From ZLKRG08 sp046094385 (GTDB lineage Bacteria; Actinomycetota; Actinomycetes; Nanopelagicales; Nanopelagicaceae): a DNA stretch of 16,323 bases. Positions 6,553 to 12,913 of the stretch are shown piece by piece. Numbering within the stretch: the stretch's first letter is position 1; each line of letters begins with the position of its first letter. A program made the position numbers and the translations under genes. The notes beneath the pieces are model-generated. The model was not told where the DNA came from, made no database searches, and saw nothing but the letters and a program-made list of their open reading frames with translations. The DNA is taken from assembly GCA_046094385.1 (NCBI GenBank), contig JBJTHJ010000006.1, positions 1-16,323 on the forward strand, in the 5' to 3' direction.

Positions 6553-7107
6553 GTGAAAAAGATCTTTACCGTTCTAATTCTGACTCTCTTAACTATCTCG
6601 CTAAACCCAATTGCCCATGCTTCGGCTGCCAACTCTAAATCTGCAAAATCAGAGAAAGGTTGGCGATATTGGGGATACTTTCAAGCCGCACCTGGTGCAA
6701 ATTCTTGGAGTTACGCACAAGCAGGACCAGCTGCCACAATCGCAAGAGATGGCGCAGTCGAAGGTTGGCGCTACTCATTCTCAAGCGACACCGTAGATAC
6801 CGGGTCGCCTACGTTGCGTCCTAATTTCAAAGCGACCTGTGCTGGCGTTCGCATTCAAAGTGGATACGTAAGAGTTGCGGTGGTAGTTGATTTTGGCCCG
6901 AGAGCCATTGCGCCAAAAGGCGAAAGTACCCAACAGACCATCCGCCAATGCGCAGTTGTGAAAAGTGGTAGTAATGGATTTGAAATATTGAAACAGGTGG
7001 TGCCAATTCGTACCGATGCCTCAGGATTTGTCTGCGGATTAAACAACTTCCCTGCCAAAGAGTGCAGCACTGAGATCCAAACACCTAGATCCTTAGCTAG
7101 AAAGTAG
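6553..7107 (+). CDS. Secreted SCO2322-family protein of the B12-regulated ECF operon
   Basis: The 184-residue protein has a Sec signal peptide (basic 'MKK', hydrophobic 4-20, likely cleavage near 'AHASA', 21-25). The mature part holds two copies of a G-W-R-Y motif (36-39 and 71-74), 'SWSYAQAGPA' (51-60), and four cysteines (C96, C133, C161, C171) that could form two disulfides. From memory these features match the 'SCO2322 family' of actinobacteria, encoded next to ECF transporter genes and without a proven function. Streptomyces members, as I recall, end in a membrane anchor; none is visible here, so this version may be fully released or held by the transporter. The start is GTG 6553 with AAGG about 10 nt upstream. 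It is the first gene after the riboswitch terminator. A role as extracytoplasmic partner in corrinoid uptake is inference from context. Confidence 0.8.
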   Translation: MKKIFTVLILTLLTISLNPIAHASAANSKSAKSEKGWRYWGYFQAAPGANSWSYAQAGPAATIARDGAVEGWRYSFSSDTVDTGSPTLRPNFKATCAGVRIQSGYVRVAVVVDFGPRAIAPKGESTQQTIRQCAVVKSGSNGFEILKQVVPIRTDASGFVCGLNNFPAKECSTEIQTPRSLARK

Positions 7108-7111
7108 CGTT

Positions 7112-7855
7112 ATCAAGAGATTACATCCGCTGACTTGGTGGCTATGGTGCGCACTCATAGCCACCACTTTGGTGCGTCTTGACAACAATCTTCTGAGTAT
7201 TACTGCAATCGTCCTTCTTGGTTTTTTGGTCAGACGCTATAAAAGCGAGGGACCGTGGTCTGGAGCCTTTAATTTTGCGCTGAAAATTGCGTTGGTGGTG
7301 ATAATTTTTAGAGTATTCACTGGGGTCATCATCGGTGTACCAGTTCCAGGTAACACTCTCTTTACTCTACCCACCATCCCATTACCCAATTGGATGGCAG
7401 GAATTCGTTTGGGTGGCGATGTGACTTGGGAACGTGTTAGCTCTACAGTTTTAGAGAGTTTAGATATCGCAAGCATCATAATCTTCTTTGGAGCAGCTAC
7501 CTCATTGACCAATCCCAGAGCGTTGATCAGATCCTTTCCTCCGGTTTTCTATGAGCTGGGAATGATCTTGGTAATCGCAAGCTCTTTGACCCCACAATTA
7601 ATCAGCAACCTAAAACGGATTCGCATTGCACAACAGATGCGTGGAGTATCTAGTAATCGATTCTTCAGATGGCGACAGATTGCGATGCCACTACTTGAAG
7701 ATTCCCTAGCTAGATCCTTAGATTTGGCGGCGGCTATGGATGCGCGTGGATACGGAGTCTCCCGAGTGCGTAGCAAATATCGGCCAGAGCGATTCTCGAT
7801 GAATGACGCTTTGGTATTTGCTTCTGCACTGCTGGCATTGGCGGTGTCTTGGTGA
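7112..7855 (+). CDS. ecfT: ECF transporter transmembrane (T) component EcfT with a probable non-AUG start
   Basis: EcfT is the coupling membrane subunit of energy-coupling factor importers. The two coupling-helix motifs are present: 'QQMRG' (about residues 173-177) and 'DARGYG' (about 209-214), in the usual C-terminal cytoplasmic region. The first standard start is TTG 7169, but the same frame is open from 7097 and encodes 'KRLHPLTWWLWCALIATT', the conserved EcfT N-terminus and first membrane helix. Translation therefore most likely begins at ATC 7112, five nt after the preceding stop codon, giving 247 residues; CTG 7130, with AAGAGA upstream, is the alternative but would cut off the conserved L-H-P. 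A perfect 11-bp hairpin (7136-7166) lies within this segment. The C-terminus stops after one short hydrophobic stretch, slightly shorter than typical. The stop overlaps the next start as GTGA. If a standard start is required, the CDS would be 7169-7855. Confidence 0.85.
   Translation: MKRLHPLTWWLWCALIATTLVRLDNNLLSITAIVLLGFLVRRYKSEGPWSGAFNFALKIALVVIIFRVFTGVIIGVPVPGNTLFTLPTIPLPNWMAGIRLGGDVTWERVSSTVLESLDIASIIIFFGAATSLTNPRALIRSFPPVFYELGMILVIASSLTPQLISNLKRIRIAQQMRGVSSNRFFRWRQIAMPLLEDSLARSLDLAAAMDARGYGVSRVRSKYRPERFSMNDALVFASALLALAVSW
7136..7166 (+). other. Perfect 11-bp inverted repeat (RNA hairpin) inside the ecfT 5' coding region
   Basis: TGGTGGCTATG (7136-7146) and CATAGCCACCA (7156-7166) are exact inverse complements around a 9-nt loop GTGCGCACT that is itself mostly self-complementary. 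No U-run follows, so it is not a standard intrinsic terminator. It begins 24 nt after the proposed ATC start and ends 2 nt before the TTG. A role in mRNA stability, processing or control of translation between the first two operon genes is possible but not shown. Confidence 0.75.
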
Positions 7856-9426
7856 TCAAATTTCTAAATGTTTCACTCATCTATCCGAGCGCAGAGCGTA
7901 CGATCCTAGATAAATTGAATTTCGAAATCGGCGAAGGTGAGTTTGTACTTGTAATCGGAGAGACCGGAATTGGTAAGAGTTCGGTATTGCGCCTGATAAA
8001 TGGGCTAGTTCCACATCACACCGGCGGCATCTTGGCTGGCAGCGTGGAAGTTGGCGGGATCTCCACTCGTGATGTTCGCCCTGGAGAGTTGGCCGAGTTG
8101 ATCGGCATCGTCGGGCAAAACCCGATAAATGGCTTCGTCACCGATATCGTTGAAGATGAATTGGCATTCTCCATGGAGTCCTTGAACCTTCCACAAGAGG
8201 TGATGCGTAAGCGTATCGAGGAAATTTTGGATCTCTTAAGTTTGCATCAAGTAAGACAGCGCAAATTAGCCACACTCTCTGGTGGAGAGCAGCAACGAGT
8301 AGCTATCGCAGCGGCAATGGTGCTACATCCAAAGATTTTGGTACTCGATGAACCGACCAGTGCGCTAGATCCTGTAGCAGCCGAAGAAGTCTTGGCGATC
8401 CTGCAACGTTTGGTTCATGATCTTGGAATCACCGTGATAATCGCAGAACATCGGTTAGAACGAGTCATTGGTTATGTAGATACGGTTATTGAGATTGGCT
8501 CATCTGGAAAGACTCGAATTGGCAAACCGGAAGAGATCCTTAAAGATTCTAAAATCGCACCGCCTATCGTGAAATTAGCACGTGCTTTGAAATTACCAAA
8601 GGTTGCGCTATCGGTACGTGAACTTCGTAAAGAGCTAAAAGAGAGCGCTACCGAATTTCGAAATAACGATACCGAATTGGCAGAAAGAGATCTCAAGAAC
8701 CAGAACCAGCTCATTGAGACCAAAGATCTAGCGGTAAACTACGGAGAACTTGTAGCTCTGAAACCACTAAACCTCTCTATTACAAGTGGTGAGATTCTTG
8801 CTTTGATGGGTCGAAATGGAGCCGGAAAGAGTTCCTTAATCAAATCGATTCTTGGAGTAATCGAATACTCAGGCAAAGTTATAAAGGCAACGGAGAAACC
8901 CCCGAGAATCGGTTACATCCCCCAGGATGCCAATGACCTACTTTTCCATCAGAGCGTTAATGAAGAGTGCGCACAGACCGATCGAGATCACAAGTTGCCA
9001 ACTGGAACTACCGCTCAATTGCTCAACCAAATTGCACCTTCGGTAAAAGTTGATTCGCATCCAAGGGATCTATCCGAAGGACAACGTCTAGCTTTGGTTC
9101 TGGCGATAGTGCTTGCACCAAACCCGGACCTTTTGATCTTAGATGAACCCACTAGAGGTTTAGATTATGAAGCTAAAGCGCTATTGACCCAGCAGTTACA
9201 GATGCGAGCCAATTCTGGCTCGGCGGTCCTAATTGCAACTCACGATGTCGAATTGGTGGCAGAACTTTCAAATCGAGTAATCATTTTGTCAGATGGTGAA
9301 TTGGTTGCAGATGGCAGCACGGTTGAAGTGCTTCTGGCATCGCCAGCTTTCGCACCACAGGTCACCAAGGTGATGTCACCTCGCAAATGGCTGACGGTCT
9401 CTGATGTCATAAAGGCTATCGAATGA
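7852..9426 (+). CDS. Fused double ECF ATPase (two ABC domains in one chain)
   Basis: One 524-residue polypeptide carries two ECF-type ATPase domains that power vitamin import; in many Firmicutes these are separate EcfA1 and EcfA2 proteins. Domain 1 has Walker A 'GETGIGKSS' (about 36-44), Q-loop 'GIVGQNP', signature 'LSGGEQQRVA' (about 142-151), Walker B 'ILVLDEPTSALDP' and switch 'AEHR'. Domain 2 has Walker A 'GRNGAGKSS' (about 320-328), Q-loop 'YIPQD', signature 'LSEGQRLAL' (about 407-415), Walker B 'LLILDEPTRGLDY' and switch 'ATHD'. The second signature has E in place of the first Gly of LSGGQ. A charged linker (about 255-285) joins the domains. I chose GTG 7852, which overlaps the ecfT stop as GTGA; TTG 7849 would add one codon. 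Substrate is inferred from the upstream B12 riboswitch. Confidence 0.93.
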   Translation: MIKFLNVSLIYPSAERTILDKLNFEIGEGEFVLVIGETGIGKSSVLRLINGLVPHHTGGILAGSVEVGGISTRDVRPGELAELIGIVGQNPINGFVTDIVEDELAFSMESLNLPQEVMRKRIEEILDLLSLHQVRQRKLATLSGGEQQRVAIAAAMVLHPKILVLDEPTSALDPVAAEEVLAILQRLVHDLGITVIIAEHRLERVIGYVDTVIEIGSSGKTRIGKPEEILKDSKIAPPIVKLARALKLPKVALSVRELRKELKESATEFRNNDTELAERDLKNQNQLIETKDLAVNYGELVALKPLNLSITSGEILALMGRNGAGKSSLIKSILGVIEYSGKVIKATEKPPRIGYIPQDANDLLFHQSVNEECAQTDRDHKLPTGTTAQLLNQIAPSVKVDSHPRDLSEGQRLALVLAIVLAPNPDLLILDEPTRGLDYEAKALLTQQLQMRANSGSAVLIATHDVELVAELSNRVIILSDGELVADGSTVEVLLASPAFAPQVTKVMSPRKWLTVSDVIKAIE

Positions 9427-10190
9427 GAACTGCTGACATCTTTCGCTTCAAGGGCCTTGAAATCGTGGCTCTATCTTTAGTCTCTTTAGTTAGTTTGCTT
9501 GGTTTCTTCTGGCCATTTCTATCCTCCGAAGAGAGATCCGGAACGATCTTTTGGTTTGCGACCTATTTATCGCTACTGCTCTTGTTAGTAGTAATCGGCC
9601 GCGCCAAATTTGATCCTAAATCACTTGCGCTATTAGCGGTCTTAAGCGCCATCATCGCAGCACTTCGACCACTTGGAGCTGGTGCAGCCGGTATTGAACC
9701 GATGTGGTTTCTATTGATTCTAAGTGGTTATGTATTTGGCGCTACCTTTGGATTTCTACTTGGCGCGATCTCAATGCTGCTATCGGCTTTCTTAACTGGT
9801 GGCTTTGGTCCATGGCTGCCGTATCAAATCTTCGCAGGTGCTTGGATCGGTTTTATCGCCGGTTCGTTACCAAAAATTAAGAGATTTGAAATCCCGGTTA
9901 TCGCTTTCATTTCATTGTTTCTGGCTGAAATCTTTGGACTACTAATGGATCTTCAGTTCTGGCCATTTGCATTAGGACCAAAGACCCAACTTTCATATAT
10001 TCCAGATGCAGCGATTATTGAAAACCTTGAGCGCTTCTTGATTTACCACCTCACCACTTCAATGGCCTGGAATGTACCAAGGGCGCTTTTTACCGCAGCT
10101 TTGATCTTGGCCGTTGGGCCTGGCGTATTAAATGCCTTAAAGCGAGCTGCTAGAAGAGCAAGTTTTGCAACTCCTATTCACTTTACGTGA
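9423..10190 (+). CDS. ECF transporter S (substrate-binding membrane) component, probably for cobalamin
   Basis: This 255-residue, highly hydrophobic protein is the operon's substrate-capture subunit. Roughly six to seven membrane segments are visible (about 11-32, 42-59, 67-82, 93-123, 135-150, 157-178 and 206-233). The central stretch 'LRPLGAGAAGIEPMWF' (81-96), 'LSGYVFGATFGFLLGA' (100-115) and 'TGGFGPWLPYQ' (125-135) matches, from memory, the S components of actinobacterial ECF systems found beside SCO2322-like genes. The start ATG overlaps the ATPase stop as ATGA, so translation is coupled. The B12 riboswitch upstream points to a CbrT-like cobalamin or corrinoid transporter; cobalt or another B12 precursor cannot be excluded. 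Its end overlaps convergent gcvT by 13 bp. Confidence 0.85.
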   Translation: MRTADIFRFKGLEIVALSLVSLVSLLGFFWPFLSSEERSGTIFWFATYLSLLLLLVVIGRAKFDPKSLALLAVLSAIIAALRPLGAGAAGIEPMWFLLILSGYVFGATFGFLLGAISMLLSAFLTGGFGPWLPYQIFAGAWIGFIAGSLPKIKRFEIPVIAFISLFLAEIFGLLMDLQFWPFALGPKTQLSYIPDAAIIENLERFLIYHLTTSMAWNVPRALFTAALILAVGPGVLNALKRAARRASFATPIHFT

Positions 10191-11257
10191 GGTTCCACCA
10201 TCGGCAATTTGACGATCTCAGCTGATAACTTTCTTCCGCGTACATCGATGCTTAATTTATCGCCAGGCTTGTATTTGGAATCTACCAATCCGAGTGCAAT
10301 TCCCACTTTGAGTGTGGGTGAGAATGTACCTGAAGTGGTTTCACCAACCACGCCCTCCCCGTCAAAGATCTCCATGTGGCCACGAGGAATTCCGCGATCT
10401 AGTAACTTCAATCCCCGCAGTCTTCGTGGTGCACCTGCTGCCTTTTCGGCGCGCAATTTGGCATCGCCATTAAATTTGGCCTTATCAAAGGCGATCGCCC
10501 AAGCTGCTCCTGAGATCGCAGCTGAAATCGATTCTGAGAGTTCTTGTCCATGCAATGGATAGCCCATTTCAGTTCGTAGCGTATCTCTAGCTCCAAGGCC
10601 ACAGACCAAACCATCTTCCAACTTCAAAGCGATTGCATCCCAAACTTTTTCCGCCTCTGACCACTTGGGAAGCACTTCATATCCATGTTCACCTGAATAG
10701 CCAGTTCTGCAGACGATTACTTCGCAGCCTGCAATTTGGCTCTTGGTAAATGACATGTAATCAATTCCTAGAGTTACTCCGAGTGATTCGAGCAGCTCTC
10801 TAGATCGCGGACCCTGAACTGCGATTACGGCATACTCTTCATGCTGGTTTTTGATTTGAATGTCCGCTGGTTGGGCCTTGGATAAAACTTCGAAAACTTT
10901 GCTGCAATTGGCTGCATTTGGAACTAGGAAAATGTCATCAACGTTGTTTCGATAAGCGATGATGTCATCAATGACACCTCCATTTTCATTGCAAAGCAGG
11001 TTGTATTGAGCTTGGCCATCTGAGATTTTATTTAAATCGTTGGTCAGGATGGCGTTAACAAAGTCTTTGGCACCTGGCCCTTTAACTGAGATTTTGCCAA
11101 GGTGCGAGACATCGAAAATTCCCACGCGATTTCGAACCGCATCGTGTTCGGCCAATACTCCGCCGCCAGGGTATTCAATCGGCATTAACCAACCACCAAA
11201 ATCGGCCATCTTGGCACCTAGCGCTTCATGCTTTGCAGCTAAAGGAGACATCTTCAT
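10178..11257 (-). CDS. gcvT: Glycine cleavage system T protein (aminomethyltransferase)
   Basis: The enzyme transfers the methylene group from aminomethyl-lipoyl H protein to tetrahydrofolate, releasing ammonia, and so feeds glycine carbon into one-carbon metabolism. Family landmarks are present over 359 residues, the usual length: the N-terminal 'DFGGWLMPIEY' (19-29), 'FDVSHLGKI' (48-56), 'NENGGVIDDIIAYR' (90-103) with the catalytic-region aspartates D97/D98, 'TGYSGEHGYEV' (185-195), 'GLGARDTLRTEMGYPLHG' (220-237) and the C-terminal barrel with 'ETTSGTFSPTL'. ATG 11257 has no Shine-Dalgarno sequence but a -10-like TATGGT 6 nt upstream; a second ATG two codons inside (11251) is possible. It is divergent from pepA. 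GcvH and GcvP are not in the window, but the shared E3 component LpdA is. Confidence 0.96.
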   Translation of the reverse strand: MKMSPLAAKHEALGAKMADFGGWLMPIEYPGGGVLAEHDAVRNRVGIFDVSHLGKISVKGPGAKDFVNAILTNDLNKISDGQAQYNLLCNENGGVIDDIIAYRNNVDDIFLVPNAANCSKVFEVLSKAQPADIQIKNQHEEYAVIAVQGPRSRELLESLGVTLGIDYMSFTKSQIAGCEVIVCRTGYSGEHGYEVLPKWSEAEKVWDAIALKLEDGLVCGLGARDTLRTEMGYPLHGQELSESISAAISGAAWAIAFDKAKFNGDAKLRAEKAAGAPRRLRGLKLLDRGIPRGHMEIFDGEGVVGETTSGTFSPTLKVGIALGLVDSKYKPGDKLSIDVRGRKLSAEIVKLPMVEPHVK

Positions 11258-11370
11258 AGGTAGACCATATAACCAATACCTAAAAAATACCCAGCTTATT
11301 TCTCCTTATTGCTGGCCTACTTAACCGGAAATACCGGATCGCTTTGGAAGAGATGCTCTATTCTTTGCAA
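11258..11370. promoter_or_regulatory. Divergent gcvT / pepA promoter region, both probably leaderless
   Basis: For gcvT (minus strand), TATGGT (11264-11269) is followed by 6 nt and then ATG 11257. For pepA (plus strand), TATTCT (11359-11364) is followed by 6 nt and then ATG 11371. Both spacings place the transcription start on the A of the ATG, and neither gene has a usable Shine-Dalgarno site at normal distance. Clear -35 boxes are not seen. The matching geometry supports leaderless transcripts, which are common in actinobacteria. Confidence 0.45.
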
Positions 11371-12831
11371 ATGCTGAAATTGAAATATCTCACCGGAACT
11401 GTTACTAGCGATGCCTTAGTTGTAGGGCTTGCCAAATCCGATAGTAAATCCGGTAGTAAATCCGGCAAAGGGTTCGGGCTTGAGATCGTCTCTACTTTAA
11501 AGCTAGATGAAAAAGAGATTTTACAAACATTAAAAGATCTGGGCGCAACTGGAAGTGTTGATGAGGTCATCAAATTGCCAGGAACTGCATCAAAGGTGTT
11601 GCTCTTTACCGGACTTGGCAAGGCGCAGAAAAATTACCCTTCCGAAACTATTCGTCGGGCAAGTGGCATCGCTGCCCAAAATCTACATGGACATAAAAGC
11701 GCCATCTTTGCGATTGCCAACGATGCACGCGCAATGGCTGAGGGTGCAGCCCTTGGCTCTTATAACTTCACCGACTTTCGTGGGCACACCAAAAAGGATC
11801 AGAAGGCTCCCCTCTCTGAAATCTATTTAGATGCAGATGGAGACCAGAAACTTTTGAAAGAGGTTTCGGTAATCGTTAAATGGACCTGTTTTGTAAGAGA
11901 TTTGGTGAATATGCCACCAAGTTATCTAAATCCAAAGAAATTTGCAGAGTTAGTCAGCAAAGAAGCCAAGAAGATCCCAGGCGTTAAAGTAAAGGTTTGG
12001 GATGAGAAGCAATTAAAGGCCCAAGGTTTCGGCGGAATCATTGGAGTCGGACAAGGCTCTGCTAACCCACCTCGTTTAGTACAGCTCTCATATAAAGCTA
12101 GTAGATCAAAACGAAACCTGGCATATGTTGGTAAAGGAATTACCTTTGATTCCGGTGGGCTTGCTTTAAAGCCTGCGGCAAATATGGATGAGATGAAAGG
12201 TGATATGACTGGCGCGGCATCAGTTTGTGGAGCGCTCCTTGCAATCGCAGAGTTGAAACTTCCAGTTGCCATAGAGGCCTGGGCGCCACTTGCAGAGAAC
12301 ATGGTCTCCGATACTGCTACTCGTCCATCCGACATCATCACTATCTACGGCGGCAAAACCGTTGAAGTCCTAAATCCAGATGCTGAAGGTAGATTGGTAT
12401 TAGCCGATGCCATGGTGAAGGCGCAAGAAAATAAGAAATTAGATCTGTTAGTAGATGTGGCCACACTTACTGGTGCAAAGGTAGTTGCACTTGGCACCAG
12501 ATATTCAGCGATTATGACTAACAACGATGATGCATGTGCCGAATTCTTAGATATCACGGACATCACTGGCGAACAATTCTGGCAATTGCCACTACCTGAA
12601 GAGTTACGTGCATCCCTAGATACACCCGTTGCAGATATTGCCAACATCGGCGAACGAATGGGCGGCGCTTTGGTAGCTGGACTCTTCCTCAAAGAATTTA
12701 TTAAAGATGAGTTACCTTGGTTACATCTTGATATTGCCGGCGTTGAACTAAACACAGGAAAGGCCCATGGCCATACTCCGGTAGGCGCCACTGGTGTTGC
12801 AGTTCGCTCGCTTATTGAGATGGCCAAGTAG
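11371..12831 (+). CDS. pepA: Leucyl aminopeptidase (peptidase family M17)
   Basis: This cytosolic di-metal exopeptidase removes N-terminal residues from peptides. With the ATG 11371 start (486 residues) the metal ligands are K255, D260, D278, D337 and E339, and the catalytic pair K267 and R341. They lie in 'GKGITFDSGGLALKP' (254-268), 'MKGDMTGA' (275-282) and the M17 signature 'NPDAEGRL' (335-342), where Pro replaces the common Thr. The N-terminal domain starts with 'KYLTGTVTSDALVVG'. I chose ATG 11371 over in-frame TTG 11344 and ATG 11353 because homologous sequence starts there and a -10 box sits 6 nt upstream; the choice is not certain. A 12-bp DNA repeat encodes 'SDSKSGSKSGKG' in the variable N-terminal domain. 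It is followed by lpdA after 82 bp. Confidence 0.93.
   Translation: MLKLKYLTGTVTSDALVVGLAKSDSKSGSKSGKGFGLEIVSTLKLDEKEILQTLKDLGATGSVDEVIKLPGTASKVLLFTGLGKAQKNYPSETIRRASGIAAQNLHGHKSAIFAIANDARAMAEGAALGSYNFTDFRGHTKKDQKAPLSEIYLDADGDQKLLKEVSVIVKWTCFVRDLVNMPPSYLNPKKFAELVSKEAKKIPGVKVKVWDEKQLKAQGFGGIIGVGQGSANPPRLVQLSYKASRSKRNLAYVGKGITFDSGGLALKPAANMDEMKGDMTGAASVCGALLAIAELKLPVAIEAWAPLAENMVSDTATRPSDIITIYGGKTVEVLNPDAEGRLVLADAMVKAQENKKLDLLVDVATLTGAKVVALGTRYSAIMTNNDDACAEFLDITDITGEQFWQLPLPEELRASLDTPVADIANIGERMGGALVAGLFLKEFIKDELPWLHLDIAGVELNTGKAHGHTPVGATGVAVRSLIEMAK
11437..11472 (+). repeat. In-frame 12-bp tandem repeat within pepA
   Basis: Three units, TCCGATAGTAAA (11437-11448), TCCGGTAGTAAA (11449-11460) and the diverged TCCGGCAAAGGG (11461-11472), encode S-D-S-K, S-G-S-K and S-G-K-G. 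The first two differ by one base. Because 12 is a multiple of 3, copy-number change would alter the linker length without breaking the frame. Confidence 0.75.
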
Positions 12832-12878
12832 CGTAGATAGCTACGGATTACCCTTAATCTGCCCCAAGTGGCAGGATT
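12832..12878 (+). other. Two small hairpins in the pepA-lpdA spacer
   Basis: CGTAG-ATAG-CTACG (12832-12845) directly follows the pepA stop. AATCTGCC (12856-12863) then pairs with GGCAGGATT (12870-12878), with one bulged G, around the loop CCAAGT. Neither is followed by a T-run, so intrinsic termination is unlikely to be efficient; they may mark an mRNA 3' end or a processing site. The 9-mer GCCCCAAGT occurs twice (12861-12869 and 12880-12888). Confidence 0.5.
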
Positions 12879-12913
12879 AGCCCCAAGTAAATTTCACTCT
12901 ACGGAGCTAATGA

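Noticed and set aside
7094..7115. Programmed +1 frameshift fusing the SCO2322-type protein to EcfT
   Set aside because: The frames differ by +1 and meet near the TAG at 7105-7107, but no known slippery motif is present and the hairpin is about 29 nt away, too far for a usual stimulator. A non-AUG start is simpler.
11344..11370. TTG 11344 start for pepA
   Set aside because: No ribosome site precedes it and the added residues have no family match; ATG 11371 has a -10 box at leaderless spacing. ATG 11353 cannot be fully excluded.
11922..12827. Two long minus-strand ORFs opposite pepA
   Set aside because: They lie antisense to conserved M17 coding sequence, are Ser/Ala/Pro-rich, have no family resemblance and no ribosome sites.
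12856..12878. Intrinsic terminator between pepA and lpdA
   Set aside because: The stem has a bulge and no T-run follows, so it is listed only as a hairpin.
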